From assembly GCA_900617975.1 (NCBI GenBank), contig UZAE01012018.1:21305-85304 (forward strand): DNA of 64,000 bases, read 5' to 3'. Source of the DNA: Rodentolepis nana (Eukaryota > Platyhelminthes > Cestoda > Cyclophyllidea > Hymenolepididae). Positions within the stretch are counted from its first letter, which is position 1, and each line of letters starts with the position of its first letter. Positions 1 to 12,259 of this stretch are shown piece by piece. The notes beneath the pieces were generated by a model that saw only the letters and a program-made list of their open reading frames with translations, did not search any database and was not told the DNA's origin. The position numbers and the translations under genes were made by a program.

Positions 1-1113
1 GCATGAAATAAAATTTATACTGAGTTGCAAATTTTAGGATTAAGTGTAGAATTTATTATTTAGGGCTGTTGTATTTTTTTATATCCGTGGAAGAAGAAGG
101 GGATGTTGAATGGAAATGTCGATATTTCGGAATAAACAATAATGTTGGCTGTTTTTTTTCTTAAAACAAGATGTTGCCCGTGATTGTTACTCCTTATGCT
201 GAAAATTTTTATCAATAAAAATGGCTTTAAAAGAATGGGATTATCCTAAAACTTCAGGTCACTAGAAAAATCTCAATTCCGACTCAGTAAAACCGATGGG
301 ATAAATACTACGAGCTTACAATCTTGAGAAGTTTTGCTATCTGGTAATTTGTAAATTTGAAAAACAATCGGCTGAGAAAAAATGCAAAGTTCATTCACTT
401 TCCATCTTCTTGGAAGATAGACCGGAATTCATAAATGGATATTTAAATCAATAAAATGAGTTTATGTAAAATATTAAGTCAAGTCTTTTTAAACTATTTA
501 AATACAAAAATCCACCAGTGGTTTTTCGATAATTTCTTTCTGCAGAATAATTCGTTTAATATATTTCATAATTATAGAAATCTTCGCAATTCCCAAACCG
601 ACATACTCCATGAGTTGCGTTTCTAGACAGGAAAACACGGATAAAATAACAGAGCACACTTTCAAATTGAAAATTTATGCTAATATTCAGGAATTAATCA
701 ATTATGAGGAGAAGCATTTTATTTTTCTAATTGTATCATTCCTTGCTTTCCAGCCACGGTTACGCATTGCATTAATAAAAAGGTTTTATAGATTGAGTCC
801 TCGCATTGTCATGATAATGAGTACCTCGAACAATTGTGTGAAAACTTAAATTGGATCTCTTAGGTCATAAATATTGATTAGTCATAGAAGTAACGGGAGA
901 CAAAGATTATCACATGCAATTCTTGGCAACCTTTTGTTTATTACGTGTGCTTAAAGCACACTCTATGAGAATGCTAAACGGTAAATGATTCTCGCAATTT
1001 TCTTGGTGCGTGCTACTCTAGTACCTGAATACAAATAAAGGCACCAATTCGCACAAAAATTATTCTTGGCTTCACGTCAACACGTCTTCTTCTTCTTCTC
1101 CTTGACTTCATTA
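1..1113. other. Upstream flank of the annexin gene, no gene seen
   Basis: AT-rich sequence with scattered stops on both strands. The open frame at 610-849 has no recognisable motif and reads as a chance ORF. The promoter and 5' UTR of the annexin gene should lie in the right-hand part, where a CT-rich stretch (about 1084-1105) precedes the start codon; no convincing TATA box or initiator could be fixed. Confidence 0.5.
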
Positions 1114-2964
1114 ATGGCCACCGTTCATGCTAGCCCCGACTTCAATCCCCAAGCGGACTCTGAGGTGCTATACACGGCAATGAAGGGACTTGGTATGCGT
1201 ATTATTTCAAACAGTGATTTTAAATCCTACATTAGGAACTGATGAGAAAGCGATTATTGATTTGCTTTCTCACCGATCCCTTGAACAAAGACAACAAATT
1301 GCAAAGACTTTTCAGGCAACATACGGTCAGGTAGGTTTAGAGATAATTTCAAATCTGCATTCTACTTTCCTTGGTAGAATCTTCTGGATCAGCTTCACAA
1401 GGAACTGAGTGGTTTCTTTCGTTTGGCTGTATTCTATTCTTTCTTCGATAAGGCTCACGTTAATGCCTGGGCTCTCTATCGAGCCATGAAGGGCCTTGGC
1501 ACCGATGAAAAGGTCCTGATTCATGTTCTCTGCTCAAGTACTAACGAGGAGATTCTTGAACTCAAAGCCGCCTATAGAGATGGTGAGTTGTATTTTGAGA
1601 TAAAGAAAGAGATACATCGATTATTTTATTTTTGCGTTATATATTGCCATTTACTTCGAATGGTAAAGAACTAAAGCAAATTGTTATTTTATTAATTTTA
1701 GTTCTCGCAGCAGAACGCCAAAATCGTAAGTAGAATTTGTGAAAAAGAGCGTCCATTATGCTTTTAAATTATATAACAGTAGAATCTGAACTATTGTTTA
1801 TTTTATTGATTTAAGTAAAATAAAATTGAAATTCAGGTGCTTGAATAAAATATGTTTTTTTCAGACACATTTTATAATTGCTTGGTAGTTTTTATTATCG
1901 GGTCAAAATTTTATTAAAAAAAATGTTTCAAAAAGGCAAATAATTAGAATCCGCATTTGCATATACTCCATTATAATTTGAATACAACTATAAATTTACT
2001 TAAAAATCTTTCTTATCTATTATAGTTGCTAGACGATCTCTGGAGCAGGATGTTATCGATGATGTGAGTGGAGATTTTGAGCGTGTTTTGGTTGCTCTTT
2101 TGCAAGCTAAACGTCGGCAAACATTTGACAAGGAAGATGCTGTCCAGGATTGCGAAACTTTATACAAATCTGGAGAGGGGTAAATTGATCAGATTGATTG
2201 CGTGTATTCATAATTCCTGGCGATTGGAGTGATATTAAAACAACTTTTACCCACATTTTAGACGACGTGGTACTGATGAATCCCAATTTACTCGAGTTTT
2301 CGTTACCTGTCCGTGGGAAGAACTTGTTGCAATTGCAACCATCTACCTCGAGGTAAATTTACTAAAACTTATTGAAATCATATTTTTAACTTTATCGCTT
2401 TGTTTTTTCCCATTATCTTCCTATCTAGGCTGTCGGAAACGATCTTTTCACTGCTATTGAAAAGGAAACCTCAGGAGACTATCGTGATGCTCTGATCACA
2501 ATTTGTATGAAAATACATTTGATAATAATACATAACTATGAATAAACATTCTAAATTTGGGTAACATTTTAGTGAAAGCGGCCCTTAACAGGGATCGATT
2601 TTATGCGGAGGTCCTCTACAAATCTATGGAGGGAGCAGGAACCCATGATGAGGACCTTGTTCGAATGATTATGGCCCATTGCAATGTTAGTTAGCCTAAT
2701 TATTTCTATCATTGGTACTATATTTTGTTTGTATTATTGGATTTTCTTATTGGATTGTTCTCTGTATGATATGCCAATCAGTTTATGTAGGAAGGCATGA
2801 AATCACGTAAACCAGCTCTTTACTTATTTTAGACTGACTTGGCACGCATTAAGGAACAATTCGCACAAATGTATCAAATGGAGCTGGAGGAAATGGTCAA
2901 GGGTGACACTTCAGGAGATCAAAGAAGGTTCCTTCTGGCAATGATGGGCGTTCAGGACTACTAA
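1114..2964 (+). CDS. Annexin, four-repeat calcium- and phospholipid-binding protein
   Basis: Nine exons: 1114-1192, 1236-1330, 1378-1582, 1702-1725, 2026-2179, 2262-2352, 2429-2504, 2573-2685, 2833-2964; all junctions are GT-AG and keep phase, giving 322 residues, the normal length of an annexin core with a short N-terminal arm. Annexins bind acidic phospholipids when calcium is present and act in membrane traffic and repair; in parasitic flatworms they are also found at the tegument. The type-2 calcium loops are visible: KGLGTDEK in repeats 1 and 2, RRGTDES in repeat 3 and GAGTHDED in repeat 4, the last being atypical. Exon 4 is a 24-nt microexon joining repeats 2 and 3. The start ATG directly follows a CT-rich leader and opens with MATVHASPDFNPQ, a typical short tail. 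Which annexin subgroup it belongs to cannot be told without a tree. Confidence 0.93.
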
Positions 2965-3050
2965 AAATATCGACTGGAAATATTCATTCAAGCAGGCTCT
3001 AAAGCACTCTGATATTTGGTTCCCCTAAACCTGCGTAATATAAATTACTG

Positions 3051-3056
3051 AATAAA
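3051..3056 (+). promoter_or_regulatory. Polyadenylation signal AATAAA of the annexin gene
   Basis: A canonical AATAAA lies 87 nt after the annexin stop codon and is followed by a T- and CT-rich stretch, the usual arrangement for a cleavage site. Confidence 0.6.
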
Positions 3057-4684
3057 GAGAATTGTTATATTCTCTCCCTCTCTCCATTAAATGAATAAGG
3101 AAATTCCTTACTTAAAGCATACTGTTAAATTAGCCAATTACTTTAAATTATACTTCTAAAATTATTGAATCTTAATGGGTTTCCAGAAAGCAGTAATTTA
3201 TAGCTTCTTAATAAAATTCATCAATTTTTTACAACATACTAAGTAAAATAAAACTTTATTTATTTTGAAGAAGAAAGTATTAGAACTGAAAAATCAATGC
3301 ACTTATGTTAGAAATACACTTGTGGTAACTTATAACTCGAAGCAAACATTCATTGAGTTTCCAGAAGTCCATTAATGCAGGTATAATATCAATATTAATC
3401 ACGAAACTCATATTAATACTTCATTTGATATTTGTGCAAGATGTTGAAAATTCGGCAGTTAGTTTTGGCGACACAAACTCTGAGAGTGGATTTGCTTTAA
3501 CCAAATGTTCAATGAGTGTGATTTGTGCTCCTAAGCATAATTGAAGATGGGTATAATTCAGTCGTTCGTCTTTGGTTCAGGTACGTCATGGTGAAGGGAT
3601 TAAGCATATGATTTAATGAATACAACAATACTAAATGAATGTTGAAAACCAATTATTCATATATTTTGACTTAAATTTCGTAAAATTGATTTAGTAATTA
3701 GAATCTGAACTACTTATTGTCTTACATTTGTATTAACACCATTACCAAAAACACACTCTAGTTAAACTTTATAGGCCATCAAAAAACTCTGAAGCAAATG
3801 CAGATTCATGCGGCATCCAATTAATGCTGATTTCAAAGTTATCTGTAATATTCTGAGTACATTTCGTATTTAGCAATGCAAAGAGCCCAAAAAAATTCAC
3901 GCGAATAGAAAGAAATTAGTTAGCAACTGCTTAAAGGGTTATTTTGAATGGACAAATATCTCGCTCTATTTTAGAGAAATGTTAATGCGCCAAGTCACAT
4001 CAGAATAGGGTAAAGTGGGCCTGGATCTATTTGAATTTGGAGCAATCAAGCATTTACTTAATTCATTAAATATATTTCAAATGTTTATTTCACTTTTTCA
4101 TCTCATCCCTCTGAGCGTTGATATACGGTCGACGAGTTAATGCTCCAGATATTGAGAATAATTGGACAAGGAAAGTAGTAGACATATCGCTCTGATTTTC
4201 AATTCATTAAAATGCTTAGGAAAGTGTAGTCATCAAACACTTAAGATTTATTACCCCCCCCCCCTCCCCCCACGAAATTTAATATTAAAGCTCGTTATAA
4301 TTGTTAAAAATATGTATTTAAAAATAATTTTTTGAGAAAAAAACCACTTTTTCTCTCTAAACCAAGATGTCGTTGCAAAAGAATTTTACGTTCTAATGGT
4401 AAATAACGTTAATCTAACAGCCAGTCCATAAATTTTTTTAATCATTAACTTTTTGTAATTTTTTAAATTAATAACTGTGAATTTAAATATGAATACGCTT
4501 TCAAAGGGTAGAATCAAGCATCGTTTAGAATTAACGCGTGCTGTGCGTAATAATTAGACTTTTATTTAGATGTTTGCTTGCTTCGTTTTATTTGTTTTAA
4601 AGAATGAACTGGGAAGTCCCAGGTTTAAAATCTAAGTCTAGGTCGCGGCTGACCTATTAGTTGTGGGCCGTATTTTTGTTACTG
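3057..4684. other. Intergenic, no gene seen
   Basis: AT-rich spacer between the annexin and FAR1-like genes. It contains an imperfect C tract at 4254-4271 (11 C, T, 6 C). A short ATG-led stretch at 3546-3581 followed by GTACGT looks like a first exon but has no partner in phase. Confidence 0.5.
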
Positions 4685-6113
4685 ATGGATTTTAATGCTC
4701 AGTTCCAAAGAAAATTTTACCCTCTTTATTTTGAAAGCTTCAAAAGCTTTTGGAACTGTCTTGATAGGTTCCAAAAGGTAAAGTCTATCCTCTTGCTCAC
4801 ATTGTTTGCAGGAAAATGGTTTAATTTACACTGTAAAGTCCGCTGATAGTATTCAGGAGAACTCCGAACTATTTCGCAAGCTCGTTTACAATCGTATTCA
4901 TTTTGTATGTTCACATCACAATCCGGACCCTAACGGAAAGATTGATGAGCTCATCAAGTATGATTATCTTTTAAACTTTAAAACTAAATGCCTAGTTGCT
5001 CTTCATTCATCATACTGCAACGGTCCCGCAATTTATTACAAATTGAGTCATATAGCATGCAGCACAGTGATTTATTTAGTACTAATAACATATCTAACGA
5101 AAATGAAGGAACGGAGAAATGTATTCTAATGTTGCTTATACAAAATATCCCCTATAGATGAATTAACAGGGTATGATTTATCCCGCGAATTTAGAAAATT
5201 CTTTACTTCGGATGAATTTTCGAGTTTCGAAGAACTATCAGAGCGACTGCGTCAATTCGAAGTGGTATGATTAGTTAAGTTTACCAAAATTGCTTAGGCA
5301 ACTGGAGCCCTCTATGTAAAACTCAATTCAAGGAGATTTCCAGAAGGTCATCCTATGCGGGATTCATTAGTTTATAGCAATTTGAAGTATGTTTGTTATC
5401 ATTATGGAACCTGTGTCAGTTGTGCAACTAAACGTGTCAATCAGCGGTAACTAATACTGACTTCCTTACTTGACGTTCTTTGTCTTCTAGAACATCAAAG
5501 CTAGGTTGCAGCTCCCAGATCTATTTGAATTACTCAAATGGTCATTTACGAATCACCAGTTATGATATGCGACATAATCATCCTGTGACACCAGAATCTG
5601 CGAAAATGTATCCACGTAATAGGCGGCTTGAAGAGCATGAACAGAAAATTGTGGATGAACTCTTAAGGCTGCCTTATGATAATGGCTTAGTTGTGGAGAT
5701 AATTAAAAGTAAGTTGTATGTTTACTCTATTTTTTCCATCTATCTCAGAGCAATTTGGAAAGTATTGTACAAAGGCTGATGTTAAGAATATGCGAAGTCG
5801 CTTAAGGCGCCGATCAGATATTCCTCGAGTAAATGTAAAACACGAGGATACTAAAGACAATTTGGAGTCGATTCTTCAAGAAATCAAGGAAGTTGCAGAG
5901 GCATCTAGTGAGGAACTGTTGGCACAAAACCTGGCCGTATTGAAGGATGTTTTGGCTTCTTGGAAACAAGGGCAGGTTGCCATTTCGTCCGCAAACCGGT
6001 CTCCCCCGGAACCGAATTCTTCTTCCTATCAAAGTGTTTTTACTGACGATCCCAACGACCTAATGATCGATTATAATTCACCGCCCTATCTCATACCAGA
6101 TGATACACAATAG
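4685..6113 (+). CDS. Tandem FAR1/ZSWIM-like zinc-binding domain protein
   Basis: Seven exons: 4685-4777, 4812-4957, 4996-5120, 5158-5264, 5298-5446, 5491-5708, 5749-6113, all GT-AG, 400 residues. Two copies of a FAR1-like module follow each other (about residues 1-121 and 122-230). This module is the WRKY-GCM1-type zinc fold found at the N terminus of ZSWIM proteins and MULE-derived transcription factors. Module 2 has the expected ligands (Cys in VCYHYG, Cys in KLGCSS, then the RHNH pair) followed by the family-like tail TPESAKMYPRNRRL. Module 1 keeps both Cys and one His but has QHSD in place of HxH. The C-terminal third is polar and may hold a coiled coil (NLESILQEIKEVAEASSEEL); no MULE transposase core or SWIM motif is present. 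Likely a domesticated DNA-binding protein; target unknown. The start is the first ATG in frame of exon 1. Confidence 0.8.
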
Positions 6114-6476
6114 GCGTTTCTTGTAAAGATGTGTATATATCTATATATATTCCGATATCACTTCTATAAATTCGCTCTTTCTGTAGCAATGTACATGCAT
6201 AACTTTTTATCTAAGATTATCACGTTAGAACCCTCTTGTGCGATTCTTCAATTCTATCAGACGGAATCAATTCTCTAGGTTAACCACTGAGTGTGAATTT
6301 TTTGGTAAATCTTTTTCCCGCGTAAATAACTATTTATCTGTTATTAGTAAAGGAGAGTGGTAAATATGTATTTATTTCAAACGCCGTTAGGTAGCAGAGG
6401 TTAGTAGAAAATTCTTCTGACTCCCAGATATGTTAGACCTAAAGGTGAGTGTGTGACAATGAAGGCGAAAACTGAA
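6114..6476. other. Short convergent intergenic spacer
   Basis: The spacer between the stop codons of the FAR1-like gene (+) and the DMAC1-like gene (-) must hold both 3' ends. Apart from AT-rich runs such as TATATCTATATATAT near 6132 nothing was seen. Confidence 0.5.
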
Positions 6477-6692
6477 CTAACCAGAGGCAAGGCCGATGCA
6501 CGAAGCCAAATAGATCATTCGGGTTGGTCCTTTATATTGAGCTTGTTGCCTATAGCTCCAGTAAGCTGTGTATCCGGCCATAGCCAGACATGCTGTTGAA
6601 CCGAATATCCGACAGGCAACACAGTCCTGTGCCTCTAGGAGGTCTTGTGCATTCTTTTTCTGTATTTCGCGTGGTTTCTCTCTACTCGACAT
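6477..6692 (-). CDS. DMAC1-like (TMEM261, DUF4536) mitochondrial membrane protein
   Basis: An intronless frame of 71 residues starting MSSREKPREI. The core is a short Cys-containing motif (DCVACRIFGS), then a hydrophobic stretch (about residues 30-46) and a second weaker one at the C terminus (MIYLASCIGLA). This order, CxxCR followed by a glycine- or small-residue-rich membrane helix, is the signature of the DUF4536 family; human DMAC1 helps assemble the distal membrane arm of respiratory complex I in the inner mitochondrial membrane. The protein is shorter than the human one (about 112 residues), mostly at the N terminus. Small size and one-motif similarity make this a moderate call. It converges with the FAR1-like gene. 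Confidence 0.6.
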   Translation of the reverse strand: MSSREKPREIQKKNAQDLLEAQDCVACRIFGSTACLAMAGYTAYWSYRQQAQYKGPTRMIYLASCIGLASG

Positions 6693-9600
6693 TCCGAAAT
6701 GGCAGTACTACTGAATTGCTAAAAGTAGGAGGATGTAATTAATCTCACAAATGATATTATCACGATCAAGCAGAATTAGATTAAGGTTAGGCAAAACTGA
6801 TTAGATGTAATCCCCCAGAAATGTCATGGCCAAGTTCGTCTAGTTTGATCAAAATACTGACGGATTTGGCAGAATCGGGATTCAAAATGCCTAACTTAGT
6901 GTTTATCAAATAATGGATGTTTAGGAAAAATCGAATTAACCGGTGCCACAAATATCACAGTGGTCTGTCGTGACCTTTGAATCCAATTAGCTGCCTGTAT
7001 CAGTTAATTATAAGCCATAGGTCCATAGTGCAGCCTATGTGAATGCCAAAAGTGAGTTAGTTGTTTGATAACATGCTCGAAACGAGTTTCGGGAATTAAA
7101 AATACAATTCTGAGAATAGAAAATCCTATTTCAACTCCAAAGTGATAAACATGACGTCGTAGGTTAGTGTAAACACAGTAGTGGCCACGATGAAGAAAAG
7201 CTAGCTTGCGTACGTCTCCTATAAACATACGCGCTCAGTGTTCGGTATTATTCGCAATTAGGTTACATTAAACTAATCTGCTACTGTATCGGTAGATGGG
7301 CGACACTATTAATCTTACGTCATCTAGATTAATGTAATCACGCGAGGTAGAAATTAACCGATCGATATTTAATCCAGTGAATGAGTGTGCCGAACTAAGG
7401 TCACAAAAATGAAGTCTATCGACTGCCAAAATGAATGGTGGCGTACACGAACAGGCAAGACTGAACCAGCTAATACACAACAACTCACTAAGCAGTCCAG
7501 TAACGCAAGAAAAGTACATGCAGGTGAAAGCTGAACTTTGGTCGAATTAAATGAAAAATCTAAGTACCAAATGAGAACCAGAAACATGAAAGGGCTAGAA
7601 TAGAACCGCCGCAGAAGATAATCCACGCTAAGGCAAAGTGGAGAGGAAGATAAATTAGATGCTAGCATTCGTAATTTCATTTTATTCATCATGGTGCTCA
7701 TATTGTTTCGTCTCGAAATAAATGTTGTTCAAGAGATTTCCAAGGAGCCTATTTAATCTTCTAGAGGGAAAAAAACTCTGGCGACTTCTCCACATAAGAC
7801 AGCTTGACGAGCTAAGATAATCTGCTTTCACAAAAGAAAAACAAACTATCATTCTTCAACAACAGCAGCAAGTAGAAAAGCCGCAACCAATTTTAACGTC
7901 TCCACAATTATCATCAAAATGCAAGAAAGAGTGAGTATAGCAACGCAGGAACTTAAATTCTTCAAGAACGATGACTTTAATAATCCGCGCGCTCTCTCTC
8001 TCTCAGAGTCGTGTCCAGTTTGAAAATGCCGCTGTCAAGCCTCATGATGAAAGAAGAATACGGTTATCTACACACACTAATAAGTACATCTTCTAGAATC
8101 TCGCACACTTCCACTTCCAGCACTTTGAAAAGCGAAAATAGAAAAGGGGTAAAACAAATGCCTAGCTTAAGCATACAATAAGTAGGTAGGGTGGCGGAAT
8201 ATTACGCATAACTTGGGGTTGAGTGACGAGATCAAGCTCATAATAGCCTCAAACCAGACGGAAATTTATAGACATAAACTATTCAGGTCACAATGAAGCA
8301 GTAATAACAGATGGTCTCATTGTCATCTGGTCACAGTTCACATTGTGTGTGCGTGTGTGTGCTAAAATCTCGCGTTACCATATACATTCGATGACTATAA
8401 AATACAAGGTGATTCATGATTTGAAAGGACATTGTCGGACAGTCAATGATAGAACCCCCCACCCACTCTCTTTCGCCGTAGAAGTGACTACAGAGACGAA
8501 TCAGAGGGACCTAATTTCTTATGCAGACATAAAGGTTGATAGGTAGGAGTATAGTCAGACACCTTAAATGGGCTTACATTGCTGGGACGTAAAGAAATTT
8601 AGAAAAACAAAGCTAAATCACCTATGAAATAAATTCATACTGATAACAGCTCAACGGAAAAAAAACAACAGCAAAAATGAAGTGAACAACTCTTGCTCAC
8701 ATTTGTGACACAAAGTTTGGAAACCTATGTCAAAGCCACGCAGAGAGACCAATAAATGAGTTTATCGAGAAACGTCTGAATGCGCATAAAACTTGGCTTA
8801 ATTCTAACGCCAAACCAGTAATACATCCGATTGTGGTGCTAGGACCACAACCCCCCAATATCATTAGCTGAAACAGTTTAGGCAAAGTAGTCACAAATTC
8901 GACATGTTTAACGGATGACGAATTTTTCATTCAAAATAGTGATAACATCGACATGCTACGGCGTGAAGGGAAAATCAAAACTTGTGATTTAGATGGGAAC
9001 CGATAGGCACTCCAAAAATCTTTAAAAAGGTCGATGAAATAACCCCCAGAAAAAATAATAATGAAACGAGAACAAATCAGATCAAATCTGCTCGTTTAAA
9101 ATGAGAAAGACTTATTTCGATTATAGAAACAATGAGTAACACCTCTAGTACTCGTAGCCACAAATAATACAAGTGTGGGATAAGTGAAAATACTGATGAA
9201 ACTCGGCAGATCAGGTAAAACAGTCCATCGGAAGAAGGGCACATTACTACGATTAAAGTAAAACCTGATAAACTAAGTCGACAAAAGCGGCTAAAAGTTT
9301 TATTGAAGCAAAAAAAAACAAAAAAAAGGCGATTGAGGTCCAATCGATAAATCCAGCCGCACAATCACACCACAATAATAAATTTTAAAAATATGTATAG
9401 GGAATATGCCAAATCGATTTATTGCATAATTATTTACATGGGGTTAGGGACGATGGCAGCATCGCATCAACTCCATAGGAAAAAAAACTAGACGAACGAA
9501 ATACGCGTATACGTCAAGATAAGATGCGTGCAATGTGAACAAGCGAAACGCAAAATCAAGTGAAAAAAGAATTATGTACCTTGATGATAAAGTTCAGGAG

Positions 9601-9795
9601 AGCGAGTAAACAATATTAACGGGTGGGGAGACATTAAGGTGTGAGAGAGGAAGAGGCCAATTTTATGCAATAAAGTTAGGTATCAGAAAACTAATGGTAA
9701 GCTTATATTCTATTTAATCGAATGAGATTCCGCGAAGTATGAAAGTAGAAGTGTATAGTGGGAGTTTGTCCACTTATTCGAGTTAGTATGTTGTA
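6693..9795. other. Intergenic region and probable RAB7 3' UTR
   Basis: About 3 kb without a supported gene. The longest open frame (7369-7701, minus) is hydrophobic but shows no family motif or splice context. Simple repeats occur near 7989-8004 (CT) and 8344-8361 (GT). A minus-strand AATAAA at 9418-9423 could end the RAB7 message, which would give a 3' UTR of about 380 nt. Confidence 0.45.
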
Positions 9796-10596
9796 TTAAC
9801 AGCCACAATTGCTGTGATGATTCGGCCTTGGGGTTCCAAGGTGAATTTGATCGGGACAGTCGTTTGTGGTATCAGGCTGACGGAAAAATGTAGTTGAATT
9901 AATATGAGTATTGAATAACAATGGCTAAAAGATAAACGAACCTCATTTTCCTGTGCCAAAGCAACACGCGCTACTTCCTGAAAAGCGTCCTTGACATTTG
10001 TTGTTTCCTTAGCACTGCACTCAAAGTAAGGAATATTTCCCTTTGCTTGGCACCATTGTTGAGCCCGTCTCTCCGTGATCTAAGTTTAATTTGAATTTTG
10101 GCAGTAGTTTTTATCAAGTAACGGTAAAAAAGGTGAAATAATGGCTTAAAAGATACTTACTGCGCGTTGAGGTAGATCAATTTTGTTTCCGATCAAAATA
10201 AATGGAAAGTTCTCAGGATCCCTGGGACTAGCCTGAATCAAAAACTCGTCTCTCCACGAATCCAGAGTTTTAAACGTGTTTGGCATCGTAACATCATAAA
10301 CCAGTACACAGCAATCGGCACCGCGATAAAAAGCAACACCCAAAGATTGAAAACGTTCTTGACCGGCAGTGTCCCAAATTTGAAGAGTAACGACTCGATC
10401 ATCGACTACCGTTTCCTTCGTAAGAAAATCAGCACCGATCGTTGCTTTGTATTGGTTACTGAACCGTTGTGTTACATACTGATTCATGAGCGACGTTTTA
10501 CCAACACTAAAAGATATACAAGTAAATACCAATACCATACCCGCTATCACCAAGTATGATAACTTTAAGAAGGATCTTTTTACGACTGGTAGCCAT
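9796..10596 (-). CDS. RAB7: RAB7 small GTPase
   Basis: Four exons on the minus strand: 10541-10596, 10161-10506, 9942-10079, 9796-9876, giving 206 residues (human RAB7A has 207). RAB7 in its GTP form drives late endosome and lysosome maturation and fusion. All G boxes are present: GDSGVGKTS (P loop), the switch I stretch YKATIGADF typical of RAB7, WDTAGQER (switch II), GNKIDL, and CSAK. The C terminus ends in CGC, a C-x-C double-geranylgeranylation signal. The N terminus [17 protein letters not shown] fixes the start. The P loop is split by a 34-nt intron (10507-10540). The hypervariable tail (after residue about 180) differs from vertebrates, as usual. Confidence 0.96.
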
Positions 10597-11907
10597 TTCC
10601 AACTCGATGAAGGCTTACAACTATCACCTTGAGTTTAATAAAAATAAAGCAACTCAAAGCTAACAAATGATTGGGTTATTCGTAGACGGTGCCTTTATTT
10701 CGAAAAAATTAAACTAAGTCAAGAAAACTTTAATCATCCTAAAGTTACTGTAAAATAGGCCCACAATTATATTTCATCATTGTAAGTTTAATTTAAAATT
10801 AATTAGTATTTATATTATTATTGATTAAGGGTTTTGATAAAAAGTTATATATTGGTTTAAATTGTTTATTTATAAAAATCGATTCAACTTATTATCTAGC
10901 CACCATAGGTCAACGCTTCTCCTTATTATATCCTTTGATTATTTTTACAATTTTACTTATTCTAAGGGCAATTAAATGCAGCAGCTAGGTAAAATTACAA
11001 TAACGTGGTTTTGGAAACATATGATTGAGCACTGTTGACAAACAAGACCTATTGCCCATACTTCCTCTTTAATCTCACAAGTAACAAATTCACATCAAGA
11101 TACATTAATATGACAAGGTTTTCGATTTTACTTGAACGCTATGATTCTACAAACTTACAGTTCAAATACCTTAACACATTACAATACTCAGATAAGGAAA
11201 AAACAGCAAACAGTCATTAAACCTCTGAATATACCACTGGAAACAACGCTACATATATTAGCTGTTGGATATGTAAGGGCATCGCATATCACATAGAAAC
11301 CCTTAATCAAAATCTGCTAAGTCGACATTTCTTGAAATATTTAACACAAATTAGGGCAACTGATTCGCCAGTGATCCATATAGCCCGTCCCGTAAAGAGT
11401 CAATTCACTTAACTTATTATGAGTTATCTGGACCTTATTATAGTGTTTAACCTTTTTCCGGGTGTATTTTGTAGCTCACCTTATTCAAATTAAAACATCT
11501 AAGGATGCCACAGTCAAGTGCAATCAATCTTTCAAACAATAGGGTTATAAATTAAAATTGACTACTGTAGAATTTGAGTCACCCCGATTTCCTCGTTTAC
11601 AAGATTAATAACTTCTTTTATTGCTCCGATGCTGTTATATAACAAATACTCAACATTTCACTACCTAAACATACAAGCTTTTAACCAAAATTTTAATCGC
11701 CGATTAAGAGTGGAACTAATCACACTAAATGGAAACCTTGACAACTCAAAAAGCTATGGAGGATCTTGTAATAAAGCTCTGCTAGCAATGGTTCATCTTC
11801 AGTTGGCATCGATAGAATTAAACTGATCTGGAATAAATGTGCTGAGTTTTTAACAACAGTCATGGGTATTTAAGTGTGAATAAAACCAATTTTGCATAAT
11901 ATAATAC
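10597..11907. other. Intergenic, upstream of RAB7
   Basis: AT-rich sequence holding the RAB7 promoter region. The plus-strand open frames at 11035-11220 and 11629-11826 carry no recognisable motif or splice context. No TATA box could be assigned. Confidence 0.45.
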
Positions 11908-11918
11908 AATATCTTAAA

Positions 11919-12248
11919 AAATGGGTGTGTGATAGACTTACCTCCACGAGATGCAACCTGGGCAACGTATACTCTTATGACAAAAAGTCTATAAACTGGC
12001 AGTTGACTTCTGACTTCTAACTACCATCACCACACTGTATGCCATTTTGTAAGATTTTAGCAGATCTCGGCTTACTTTTTAATCAACATTTGTGTCTGTC
12101 TGTCTTTTTAACTTCTATGAATCAGTATTTTGTCCCCCCCCCCTATCGATTTTTGTCACTTTAGTGTTCTCACTCCTCCTCTGTGAAACCTGAAGTCAGA
12201 TAAAGGGGTGATGATAACTAACAAAACGCCTGCCGTTTGAAATAAACA
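11919..12248 (+). mobile_element. SINE-like retroposon, copy A
   Basis: Member of a family of about 325 bp seen six times in this window. It opens with the shared head GTGTGTGATAGACTTACCTCC (a run with small changes in each copy), contains a C tract in the middle, and ends with the shared CGCCTGCC(G/A)TTTGA block and an A/T-rich tail. An 11-bp direct repeat AATATCTTAAA flanks it at 11908-11918 and 12249-12259, as expected for LINE-driven insertion. The middle part (12055-12120) is the most diverged of all copies. Confidence 0.75.
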
Positions 12249-12259
12249 AATATCTTAAA

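Noticed and set aside
3546..3581. Possible first exon MGIIQSFVFGS with a GTACGT donor
   Set aside because: No acceptor in the right phase with a sensible continuation was found; the FAR1-like gene works without it.
7369..7701. 110-codon hydrophobic frame on the minus strand
   Set aside because: No motif, no splice context, and an overlapping frame of similar size; probably chance in the spacer or the RAB7 3' region.
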